From: Deferribacteraceae bacterium
GTDB lineage: Bacteria; Chrysiogenota; Deferribacteres; Deferribacterales; JAISNW01
Reading direction: 5' to 3'
Assembly: GCA_031285415.1 (NCBI GenBank)
Contig: JAITWF010000134.1
Span: forward strand, 1-5,861
Length of the DNA: 5,861 nucleotides
Under the pieces are notes generated by a model that saw only the letters and a list, made by a program, of their open reading frames with translations, did no database searches and had not been told where the DNA came from. A program made the position numbers and the translations under genes. This document shows positions 1-5,517 of the stretch, one piece after another. Numbering within the stretch: the first letter of the stretch is position 1; each line of letters opens with the position of its first letter.

Positions 1-1
1 C

Positions 2-322
2 TTGCAAGGGGGGATAGAGGGGCGGCTTAACAAGTTTAAACTAACCGAGGAGCAGACGGAGGGGGTATCGAAGATCGCCTCTGTTTGGCTGATTCATCTG
101 CTGCGCACCGTTATTCCGCACTTTATCAAGCTCGTTAATATTACGTCGCTGGTGGAGCAGAAGATTAATAGCCTAGATCTAGCGGAGGTGGAGGAGCTTT
201 TATTCTCCTTTATGAAGAACCACTTCAAATGGATAAATATATTGGGCTTCCTGATCGGCTTTTTTGTCGGGGCTGTACAGGCTGGGATTATATTGTTAAA
301 TAGGTATACGCCACCGCAATAG
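2..322 (+). CDS. DUF445 family membrane protein, C-terminal part (5' end outside window)
   Basis: This frame is open from the left edge, so only the last 106 residues are seen; the TTG at position 2 is an edge effect and not a start. The segment KINSLDLAEVEELL, then a short linker and a hydrophobic stretch (residues ~79-100, containing GFLIGFFVGAVQ) ending in a short polar tail, is the typical C-terminus of DUF445 (YheB-like) proteins, which finish with one transmembrane helix after a long helical region. The family's biochemical role is not established. The preceding part (residues ~27-48) is an amphipathic or hydrophobic helix. It is the only plus-strand gene here. It converges on the permease gene, and the two 3' ends overlap by 35 bp (288-322), with no terminator visible between them. 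Family assignment is from motif appearance only, but the match is good. Confidence 0.8.
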   Translation: MQGGIEGRLNKFKLTEEQTEGVSKIASVWLIHLLRTVIPHFIKLVNITSLVEQKINSLDLAEVEELLFSFMKNHFKWINILGFLIGFFVGAVQAGIILLNRYTPPQ

Positions 323-1499
323 CAGACGATAGCAGTGTTATTATCACCCCTGCCTTTAGATAGGTCATGAACGACAGATTTACCCCATACTGATTAGCTT
401 TCTCTGCAACGATAAGGTTTGCAACCGACCCCACAAGCGTTAAATTCCCTGCAAATGTAGCGATAACTGCCAGATAAACCGCCAATCCCATATCGTCGAT
501 CACTGGATAGATTATCATCACCGCTGGCACATTTGATACAAGGTTTGATAGCAGTAGCGCAATGCCGCCGACCCCTAAAACTGCATTCAGATCGTTTCTC
601 TCTAGATATGGGGTAACGAACTCGATCGCACGATTCATATACGATGTGTCTCCCAATGCCCCCATAACTACGAACAGTCCTGCAAAAAAGATCAGTAGCT
701 GCCAATCAACCTTCGCTAACGCCGCCTTCGGTGTCACCCTGCCAGTCAGAATCACAGCGGTAGCTCCGATCATCGCCGCAACTGGATAGCTTACGTGGAA
801 GAGAAATAGGGCAAGAGTGATCGCAAGGGCGAGTAGCGATTTTAACATCAGCACACTATCGTGAGACTCTGTAATCTCAAAATCTGTATCTGATATAGTT
901 AACTCTTTTTTATACATCAGGTAGAGTACTATATAGACCACAACAAGCGATAAAAGCACAGGAACGGCGGCGTTTATCATAAACTCTAGAAACGATATGC
1001 CAGAGACTATGCCGATATAGATATTTTGTGGGTTTCCCGTCACCGTCAGGGCGGAGCCGATATTCGAGGAGAATGCTACTGCCAGTAGGTATGGGATAGG
1101 GTTCACCTTTAACGCTCGAGTAGCGGCAAGGAGCATTGGGGTGAAGAGTAGGCAGATCGTATCGTTCACAAATAGGGCGGAGAGTAGGGCGGTGCCAGCG
1201 ATCACAAATGCTAGAAGTGAGTTGCCGGAGTGCGCCCTCTTGACGATAAACCGTGCCGCAACAGGAAAGAATCCTGCAAGCTCGAGATATGCCGTCATAA
1301 TCATCATCCCGAGTAGGAAGGTGATCACATCCCAATCGATGTAGCTATACGCCATCGGTAGGGTGATGCCGCCAGATACTACTAGAAGCGTACTGCCGAC
1401 AAGTACGCCAGAGGGGCGATCGATCTTGATCCCAGGGAGCTTCTGGATCGCTATGGCAAAGTAGGTGAATAGGAAGATTAGTAAGGTTAGTTTTTCCAT
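288..1499 (-). CDS. ArsB/NhaD-superfamily (SLC13/YbiR-like) inner-membrane anion permease
   Basis: A 403-residue polytopic membrane protein of the ion-transporter superfamily (ArsB, NhaD, CitM, DASS/SLC13). It shows the two pseudo-repeated halves of that fold. VNDTICLLFTPML (111-123) and TVTGNPQNI (152-160) in the first half are mirrored by VSNVPAVMIIYPV (321-333) and TLVGSVANLIVAE (354-366) in the second; in known members these re-entrant loops bind the substrate and cation. A hydrophilic loop (~197-218) separates the halves. The N-terminus (LPGIKIDRPSG, IDWDVITFLLGMMIM) resembles E. coli YbiR. Substrate cannot be read from sequence; arsenite, a carboxylate, sulfate or Na+/H+ exchange are all possible. 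The ATG at 1499 gives a family-like N-terminus but has no recognisable Shine-Dalgarno sequence, and a G+C hairpin lies 12 bases upstream. It is 42 bp downstream of fba, so probably read from the same transcript. Its 3' end overlaps the convergent DUF445 gene. Confidence 0.88.
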   Translation of the reverse strand: MEKLTLLIFLFTYFAIAIQKLPGIKIDRPSGVLVGSTLLVVSGGITLPMAYSYIDWDVITFLLGMMIMTAYLELAGFFPVAARFIVKRAHSGNSLLAFVIAGTALLSALFVNDTICLLFTPMLLAATRALKVNPIPYLLAVAFSSNIGSALTVTGNPQNIYIGIVSGISFLEFMINAAVPVLLSLVVVYIVLYLMYKKELTISDTDFEITESHDSVLMLKSLLALAITLALFLFHVSYPVAAMIGATAVILTGRVTPKAALAKVDWQLLIFFAGLFVVMGALGDTSYMNRAIEFVTPYLERNDLNAVLGVGGIALLLSNLVSNVPAVMIIYPVIDDMGLAVYLAVIATFAGNLTLVGSVANLIVAEKANQYGVNLSFMTYLKAGVIITLLSSAIAVAYTYLTI

Positions 1500-1510
1500 G
1501 AATGGTGTAG

Positions 1511-1529
1511 GGGCGGGGTCAGCCCGCCC
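1511..1529. repeat. Perfect 7-bp G+C hairpin between fba and the permease (REP-like or terminator-like)
   Basis: GGGCGGG (1511-1517) and CCCGCCC (1523-1529) are perfect inverted repeats around a 5-base loop. On the plus strand the stem is followed by TTTT (1530-1533). On the minus strand, the direction of the flanking genes, it is preceded by AAAA and followed by CTACACC, without a T tract. It therefore looks like a weak intrinsic terminator for plus-strand (antisense) transcription, or a REP-like palindrome, and not a clean terminator for fba. Once transcribed with fba and the permease it would form a strong RNA hairpin just before the permease start, where it could stabilise the upstream mRNA or limit permease translation. 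That role is inference. Confidence 0.55.
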
Positions 1530-1541
1530 TTTTGTGGTTTA

Positions 1542-2516
1542 TTATGCCTTATCAGCGCTGCCCATAACGGACTCATTTTTAGATTTATACATCTTCACGA
1601 GCTCCTTCCTAGCAGGCCCTAGATATTTGCGTGGGTCGAACTCCTTCGGCTCTAGAGCAAACGTTTCACGAACCTTTGCGGTGAACACTAGGCGACCATC
1701 GGAATCGACGTTAATTTTGCATACTGCGCTCTTTGCGGCACGGCGAAGCTGATCCTCAGGGATACCAACGGCGTTCTCAAGCTTGCCGCCGTACTGGTTG
1801 ATCAGCTCAACGTATTCGGTGAGTACCGAGGAGGCACCGTGTAGCACTATAGGGAATCCTGGCAGACGTCTTTCGACCTCTTCAAGGATATCAAATCGGA
1901 GTGGTGGCACAGATTCACCAGGCTTTACCTTAAATTTATAAGCTCCATGGCTGGTTCCGATAGAGATAGCAAGGGAATCAACGCCAGTGCTTTTCACAAA
2001 CTCTTCGACCTCTTGAGGGTCTGTATAGTGGGAGTGTTCAGAGGATACCTCGTCTTCAATGCCAGCAAGCACGCCTAATTCACCCTCAACGGTGACATCG
2101 TGCTGGTGTGCGAAATCGACAACTTTCTTAGTGAGTGCGATATTCTCTTTAAATGGCAGGTGCGAACCGTCGATCATGACGGATGAAAAGCCAGAGTTTA
2201 TGCAGTCTACGCATAGTTCGTAGCTGTCGCCGTGGTCGAGGTGGAGAGCCATAGGGATATTTGCCCCAAGCTCTTTGGAGTACTGCACTGCGCCAAGTGC
2301 CATATAGCGAAGCATTGTAGCGTTTGCATAGCTGCGTGCGCCCTTTGATACCTGAATTATAACTGGAGATTTTGTCTCTGCACACGCCTGTGTGATCGCC
2401 TGCAACTGTTCAAGGTTGTTAAAGTTGTAGGCTGGTACTGCGTAGCCCCCCTTCATTGCGTTTGCAAACATCTCCCGAGTATTTACTAGTCCTAACTCTT
2501 TGTAAGATACAGCCAT
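1542..2516 (-). CDS. fba: Class II fructose-1,6-bisphosphate aldolase
   Basis: This 324-residue enzyme reversibly cleaves fructose-1,6-bisphosphate to dihydroxyacetone phosphate and glyceraldehyde-3-phosphate, in cytoplasmic glycolysis and gluconeogenesis. Class II signatures are plain: YNFNN near the N-terminus (30-34), IPMALHLDHGD (87-97) with the catalytic Asp94 and zinc ligand His95, VEGELGVLAGIED (143-155) with the conserved Glu146, GTSHGAYK (187-194) with His190, and VLHGASS (224-230) with His226 as the third zinc ligand. The tail DPRKYLGPAR is also typical. The long insert around GESVPPLRFDILEE matches the ~320-residue subgroup found in spirochaetes, clostridia and related lineages. 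The start is well supported: ATG at 2516 follows AAGGAGG with a 5-base spacer. It begins 12 bp after the flavoprotein gene, so it is probably co-transcribed with it, and its strong own ribosome site may raise its yield relative to upstream genes. No missing residue or frameshift is seen. Confidence 0.97.
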   Translation of the reverse strand: MAVSYKELGLVNTREMFANAMKGGYAVPAYNFNNLEQLQAITQACAETKSPVIIQVSKGARSYANATMLRYMALGAVQYSKELGANIPMALHLDHGDSYELCVDCINSGFSSVMIDGSHLPFKENIALTKKVVDFAHQHDVTVEGELGVLAGIEDEVSSEHSHYTDPQEVEEFVKSTGVDSLAISIGTSHGAYKFKVKPGESVPPLRFDILEEVERRLPGFPIVLHGASSVLTEYVELINQYGGKLENAVGIPEDQLRRAAKSAVCKINVDSDGRLVFTAKVRETFALEPKEFDPRKYLGPARKELVKMYKSKNESVMGSADKA

Positions 2517-2528
2517 CTCGCCCTCCTT

Positions 2529-3062
2529 TTATGAAAAAAATGACAGACTCATCATTATCTCATCTTCTTTTATCCGCACTGCGTCGGTATTATCTTTAGC
2601 ACAATTTGGTATTGTGATCCCATAATATTTCAAATTGTACGAATCGGCAATAGATTTTATCCACTGTTGCGCTCTATCTCCGTGGTCTCTTGTGGGAGAT
2701 CCTTGTGTGAAGAGGAAAACGAGCTTTGCACTATCTTTAAATCGTGATCTTTTGTCGGAATCTTTCATGCAGTAGAGGCGATCAATGAGCTGTTTCAGCT
2801 CGCCAGAGATAAACCCCATATAGTTTGGAGCGATTATCACGATCCTATCGGCGTCGGCTAGTTTTGGAAATAATCCTTTTATATCATCATCTTGCGTGCA
2901 AAATGTATTTTTCTCTTTACATTCTCTGCACCCCTTGCACCCTCTATAGAGTAGATCCCATAGGCGAATGCGAGTAACCTCTTCGTACCTTGTCGTTATC
3001 TTGTCGGCTAAATATGTGCCGTTACCATTTTTATTCGGACTTGCCTCTATTAGAATTGTCAT
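2529..3062 (-). CDS. Iron-sulfur-flavoprotein-like NAD(P)H-dependent FMN reductase (flavodoxin-fold)
   Basis: A 177-residue flavodoxin-fold protein. The N-terminal beta strand and phosphate loop (ILIEASPNKNGNGTYLAD, residues 3-20) and the segment ADRIVIIAPNYMGFISGELKQLIDRL are typical of FMN-binding NADPH-dependent reductases. Between them is a compact cysteine motif, C42-x2-C45-x2-C48-x6-C55, followed by QDD. It matches the 4Fe-4S-binding pattern of archaeal and bacterial iron-sulfur flavoproteins (Isf), which form oligomers and pass electrons between the cluster and FMN. An electron-transfer or redox-stress role is likely; the partner is unknown. Its ATG overlaps the FliK-like stop as ATGA (3059-3062), so translation is probably coupled. 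The C-terminus is short, and one could ask whether a helix is missing, but the frame is intact. Fold and motif are clear; physiological role is not. Confidence 0.87.
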   Translation of the reverse strand: MTILIEASPNKNGNGTYLADKITTRYEEVTRIRLWDLLYRGCKGCRECKEKNTFCTQDDDIKGLFPKLADADRIVIIAPNYMGFISGELKQLIDRLYCMKDSDKRSRFKDSAKLVFLFTQGSPTRDHGDRAQQWIKSIADSYNLKYYGITIPNCAKDNTDAVRIKEDEIMMSLSFFS

Positions 3063-4114
3063 ACTTTAATATCGAAACCTCCAATCTTGCCAATTATTCG
3101 GTCTTTTATACTAAACTGTGCCAGATCGTTCTTCCGTAAAGCTCCCCATTTAATAGTAGCTTTATCGATATTCACAGCAGCTAGCTGAACAGATATATCC
3201 ACCGATGTGCGCACCGTTACATTATACCCATCGCCAAGTGGCTGCGGCACAATGCTTAAAACTGTATCGCCGATTGCGGTGAACGTCATCTTCATATAGA
3301 GCGATATGCCAGTAGGCTCCTGCCGAATGCGTATCACCCCCTCATCTTCGATCTCGTCCATCTCAAAGAATGAGAAGAATCCCTCATCCATAAGGATCGT
3401 AGCAAGCTGCATTCTGGTGATCCCATCCCACTGCGTATTATTATTCTGCATGGCGGCACGGAGCTTATTGTCGCCTGCAACGGATTGATCGCCAGCTAAC
3501 TTATTCTCAAAGAATAGTCCACTATTGCGGATAAGCTGTCGCAGTTCGCCAGCTGTAATGCTCGATAGTCTGCCTGCGCCTATCTCGGAGGCGATCGTGG
3601 CTGGGTCTTTATTTAGAAGGCTGATTAATGATGATTTTACATCCCCACGTTGCATAAGATCGGTAGGGGAGGGCTGCAAGAGTAGCGGATCGGTCGATAC
3701 CACCTTCGCTTGAAATGATGATAATCCTGCCATATTGGCTGGCAGTTTGGCGAAGAACTCCTTGCCGCCGATGAGGAGCAGAAACATACCTTTGTCTGAC
3801 CTTGCAACCGTTACATCTACATTTGCCCCTAGCGGTAGGTTTCCGCCAGTCAGCTTTATCGTTCCCCCCTTAGAGGCAGTCTCTTCGCCTAGGAGGCGCA
3901 CCTCCATTGGGGCTGTCTTTAAGATCTCCACTCGAAATGTTTTACTGCTAGGCTTTTCGCCGCTAAACTGTGCGTCGTAGAGGGTGCCTCGTATGCGCAG
4001 GGTGGCTTTATCGCCGCCATCCTTTACAAGCTCGGCATGCACTCTCTCGCCAGCACGAACCTCTCTCTGTGAACCGTCGGCGTCGGCGTTGCCAGCAGGG
4101 TTTAGCCCTGAAAT
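3059..4114 (-). CDS. FliK-like flagellar hook-length control protein, probable ATT start
   Basis: I read this as a FliK-family protein, about 351 residues from the ATT at 4114, or 327 from the GTG at 4042. The N-terminal part (VRAGERVHAELVKDGG, then TLRIRGTLYDAQF) resembles the beta-rich start of FliK-like proteins. The middle has the hallmark ELRQLIRNSGLFFENKL (residues ~166-182 from the GTG), close to the SGLF-E-L motif of the family. The C-terminus (FTAIGDTVLSIVPQPLGDGYNVTV to FDIKV) fits the hook-length-control C-terminal domain, which meets FlhB and triggers the switch of export specificity. There is no ATG, GTG or TTG in frame between the upstream stop (4145-4147) and the GTG at 4042, yet the residues before that GTG fit the family. 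An ATT at 4112-4114 sits 6 bases after GAAGGA. The gene starts 2 bp after the DUF2802 stop and ends in an ATGA overlap with the flavoprotein gene. Secretion through the flagellar apparatus, as for FliK, is inferred. Confidence 0.75.
   Translation of the reverse strand: MSGLNPAGNADADGSQREVRAGERVHAELVKDGGDKATLRIRGTLYDAQFSGEKPSSKTFRVEILKTAPMEVRLLGEETASKGGTIKLTGGNLPLGANVDVTVARSDKGMFLLLIGGKEFFAKLPANMAGLSSFQAKVVSTDPLLLQPSPTDLMQRGDVKSSLISLLNKDPATIASEIGAGRLSSITAGELRQLIRNSGLFFENKLAGDQSVAGDNKLRAAMQNNNTQWDGITRMQLATILMDEGFFSFFEMDEIEDEGVIRIRQEPTGISLYMKMTFTAIGDTVLSIVPQPLGDGYNVTVRTSVDISVQLAAVNIDKATIKWGALRKNDLAQFSIKDRIIGKIGGFDIKV
4096..4110. repeat. Small perfect hairpin at the FliK-like start region
   Basis: CAGGG (4096-4100) and CCCTG (4106-4110) form a perfect 5-bp inverted repeat around the loop TTTAG. 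It begins immediately inside the proposed ATT start of the FliK-like gene, so in the mRNA it would fold at codons 2-7. On the minus strand its core, GGGCTAAACCC, resembles the GGGCTGACCCC core of the hairpin at 1511-1529. Both could be relatives of a short REP-like palindrome, but with two short examples chance is a serious alternative. Confidence 0.4.
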
Positions 4115-4116
4115 GT

Positions 4117-4557
4117 TTATTCCTTCACCATATTTATAAGCAGATTAACTTCCTGTTCGCTAATTCCAAGCTGCCTTGCGATATCATCCTCGGTAAACCC
4201 TTGCAGGAGTAGGCGGTATACTTTATTTTGCATAGAGCTTTCAGGTTTTGGCTTCTTCTCTGCTGGTTTTGTGTATGCAGTAATATCTGATAGTCTGCGA
4301 AGTTTATCCTCCACCAGATCGCTAAGATCCTCAAGTGCCGCCTCTCGCTCCTTTATAGTAGCGTCCAATATCTCTGCCGCTCGTTCGCTCTCGATAAGGA
4401 TCTCCCTCATCTGATCCACGTAGGCAGCGACATCTTTCGGCGTTACATCCACCGATTTTGCCTCCAGCCTGCGCAGACGCAACATCAGGTTGATTACAAT
4501 TATAAGCAGGATCAGGATCGCTACTAAGTTAAAGAAAACAAGTGTATTTAAAGACAA
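4117..4557 (-). CDS. DUF2802 family membrane-anchored protein (flagellar-cluster associated), TTG start
   Basis: About 146 residues from the TTG at 4557. It has one N-terminal transmembrane helix (TLVFFNLVAILILLIIVINL), then a charged, probably coiled-coil stretch (KSVDVTPKDVAAYVDQMREI through DLVEDKLRRL). A C-terminal helix-turn-helix-like segment, NKVYRLLLQGFTEDDIARQL with LGISEQEVNLLIN, is the hallmark of DUF2802. The family is repeatedly found beside flagellar genes; its function is not known to me. The frame is open farther upstream to a GTG at 4638, but those 27 extra residues (Pro/Gly/Arg-rich) are translated from palindromic repeat DNA. The TTG at 4555-4557 is preceded by ACGAGG with a 7-base spacer and places the membrane helix right at the N-terminus, so I take it as the start. 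The FliK-like gene follows within 2 bp and uses this gene's last codons as its ribosome site. Confidence 0.82.
   Translation of the reverse strand: MSLNTLVFFNLVAILILLIIVINLMLRLRRLEAKSVDVTPKDVAAYVDQMREILIESERAAEILDATIKEREAALEDLSDLVEDKLRRLSDITAYTKPAEKKPKPESSMQNKVYRLLLQGFTEDDIARQLGISEQEVNLLINMVKE
4121..4126 (-). promoter_or_regulatory. Ribosome-binding site supporting the ATT start of the FliK-like gene
   Basis: GAAGGA on the minus strand, lying within the last codons of the DUF2802 gene (GTG AAG GAA TAA), is followed by a 6-base spacer and the ATT at 4112-4114. Spacing is normal for a Shine-Dalgarno element. The overlap with the preceding stop region suggests translational coupling. It is the main reason to prefer ATT over the GTG at 4042, whose upstream sequence (GGCGAGAGA) is only loosely purine-rich. 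Confidence 0.5.
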
Positions 4558-4564
4558 GTTGTAA

Positions 4565-4570
4565 CCTCGT
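4565..4570 (-). promoter_or_regulatory. Ribosome-binding site deciding the DUF2802 TTG start
   Basis: ACGAGG on the minus strand, 7 bases before the TTG at 4555-4557. It lies just outside the palindromic repeat, whose arm ends near 4576. No comparable site precedes the GTG at 4638, which is inside the repeat block. Confidence 0.6.
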
Positions 4571-4575
4571 TTGTA

Positions 4576-4616
4576 ATCCCCTCTCCCTTGATCCCTCCCC
4601 CCCCAGGGGGAGGGGT
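4576..4616 (-). repeat. Palindromic GC-rich repeat, copy 1 (inverted relative to copy 2)
   Basis: Read on the minus strand this 41-bp unit begins ACCCCTCCCC and ends AGAGGGG. It contains a 9-bp perfect stem, CCCTCCCCC (4593-4601) with GGGGGAGGG (4606-4614), closing a 4-base loop. It aligns with copy 2 (4641-4687) over its whole length, with a few bases missing where copy 2 has its small second hairpin. Its outer arm, 4578-4587, is a perfect 10-bp inverted match to 4676-4685 in copy 2, so the two copies together can fold into one large stem. No T tract follows on the minus strand, so it is not a standard terminator. Confidence 0.8.
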
Positions 4617-4640
4617 ATAGCTTTTGTGCTACAGACACTA

Positions 4641-4687
4641 ACCCCTCCCCCTTTGGGGGAGGGTACCCGAAGGGTGGGAGAGGGGTT
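4641..4687 (+). repeat. Palindromic GC-rich repeat, copy 2
   Basis: This 47-bp unit begins ACCCCTCCCC and ends GGGAGAGGGGTT. Hairpin one is CCCTCCCCC (4643-4651) with GGGGGAGGG (4655-4663) around TTT. Hairpin two is ACCC (4665-4668) with GGGT (4672-4675) around GAA. The closing arm is 4676-4685. It faces copy 1 across a 24-bp spacer (4617-4640), which itself holds a weak TAGC/GCTA inverted pair (4618-4621, 4628-4631). It lies directly behind the stop codon of the PilZ-like gene, inside the operon. The pattern fits a mobile palindromic or MITE-like intergenic element; no transposase is visible. Confidence 0.8.
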
Positions 4688-4693
4688 CATATA

Positions 4694-5512
4694 TTAATTT
4701 TTTATCCTCTGTATCATCTCTCGCTCTTTGGTAAAGACGAATTTCACGATGCTATCCCTCGTATCTTCACGCATATCTTCATATATGGCGGCATAAAACC
4801 AGCCATCTTTGCTCTTTTTTAATGGATAGATTTGAAGTACCGACGCAAAGGCAAACCGTTCGCCCCCTCTGCCGATCACGTTGTACGTATAGGCGTAGCT
4901 TCCCTTGTCGATAAGGCGTGGCGAATAGAAGATAATCTCTCTGCCATTTATCCCTACAGCGTTTACGTGAAAGTTTGTGTCTGTATCCTCTATGAGAACA
5001 CTCTCCTTTGCTCGCATAAGATCAAGGATATCGTCTAGTTTATTATTAAGCTCTAGCATAAAGAGCAGTAGATTGCGATTTTGTGGGTATTCGTCTTTAA
5101 CCTCTGCCTTTATCTTGTGGCTGACGCTATTAAGCTCAGCAAGATTTTCATTGGAGGCTTTGCTATGATAGATCGGCAGATCTGATATATTAAAGAACTC
5201 TAGCCTGATCGTATCTTTATAATCAACGGTTAAGGTTCTGCTGTCGTCGTGGGTGAACGCCTCTCCGATACGCTTAAAGCTCCAGATATCCGCTGTATGC
5301 GAGATAAACTCTAGCCTGTGAACGGAAAATTTCGAGTCGCTGTACCACTCGACGGTGATCTCGTCTGCACCCTCGATCTGCGCTATAGAGAAGCCGTGAA
5401 GTAGTAGATTGATATGAGGGCTGTGTAAAGGAATGCCCCCCTTTAGGAGCACATAGCTCCATGTGATATTGTTTTCATAGGTAACGGTGATGAGGGCGGG
5501 GTGATCTGCCAC
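4694..5512 (-). CDS. Degenerate PilZ-domain-like protein in flagellar operon
   Basis: A 272-residue soluble protein with no signal peptide or membrane helix. The C-terminal third (~180-272) looks like a PilZ domain: FHVNAVGINGREIIFYSP at the beta-strand and turn, then DKGSYAYTYNVIG, the strand FASVLQIYP, WFYAAIYEDM, and the closing helix RDSIVKFVFTKEREMIQR. It is preceded by a helix, NRNLLLFMLELNNKLDDILDLM (146-167, shown here in part), seen before the PilZ domain in many deltaproteobacterial-type proteins. The N-terminal half (1-110) is beta-rich and I do not recognise it. The c-di-GMP-binding RxxxR is absent at its proper place; matches at 215-219 and 248-252 are mispositioned. The D/N-x-S-x-x-G motif is replaced by NAVGING. 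Nucleotide binding is therefore doubtful, as in atypical PilZ proteins that work by protein contact. Start is GTG at 5512, 5 bp after the upstream stop, with only a weak AAAGG before it. A motility-related regulatory role is inferred from context. Confidence 0.62.
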   Translation of the reverse strand: MADHPALITVTYENNITWSYVLLKGGIPLHSPHINLLLHGFSIAQIEGADEITVEWYSDSKFSVHRLEFISHTADIWSFKRIGEAFTHDDSRTLTVDYKDTIRLEFFNISDLPIYHSKASNENLAELNSVSHKIKAEVKDEYPQNRNLLLFMLELNNKLDDILDLMRAKESVLIEDTDTNFHVNAVGINGREIIFYSPRLIDKGSYAYTYNVIGRGGERFAFASVLQIYPLKKSKDGWFYAAIYEDMREDTRDSIVKFVFTKEREMIQRIKN

Positions 5513-5517
5513 GATAT

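Noticed and set aside
215..225. TTG at position 2 or internal ATG codons as the true start of the DUF445 gene
   Set aside because: Family members are much longer and the frame is open at the window edge, so the gene simply begins outside the window.
394..705. 103-residue minus-strand open frame within the permease gene
   Set aside because: Alternate-frame shadow with Cys/Arg/Tyr-rich composition and no recognisable domain or ribosome site.
562..789. 75-residue plus-strand frame opposite the permease
   Set aside because: Antisense shadow of the permease with low-complexity composition and no family likeness.
910..1335. 141-residue minus-strand open frame within the permease gene
   Set aside because: It is an alternate frame of the permease, rich in Arg/Cys/Ser with no domain, while the permease frame has clear membrane helices and family motifs.
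2149..2385. 78-residue minus-strand frame inside fba
   Set aside because: Alternate frame of a strongly conserved enzyme; Arg-rich and without domain features.
3735..4212. Plus-strand frames opposite the FliK-like and DUF2802 genes
   Set aside because: Antisense shadows with no ribosome sites of note and no recognisable protein features.
4558..4638. GTG at 4638 as the start of the DUF2802 protein
   Set aside because: The added residues come from palindromic repeat DNA, no ribosome site precedes the GTG, and the TTG at 4557 has ACGAGG at proper spacing directly before the membrane helix.
4593..4663. Repeat hairpins as intrinsic terminators of the PilZ-like transcript
   Set aside because: Neither stem is followed by a T tract on the minus strand, and closely spaced genes of the same cluster continue downstream.
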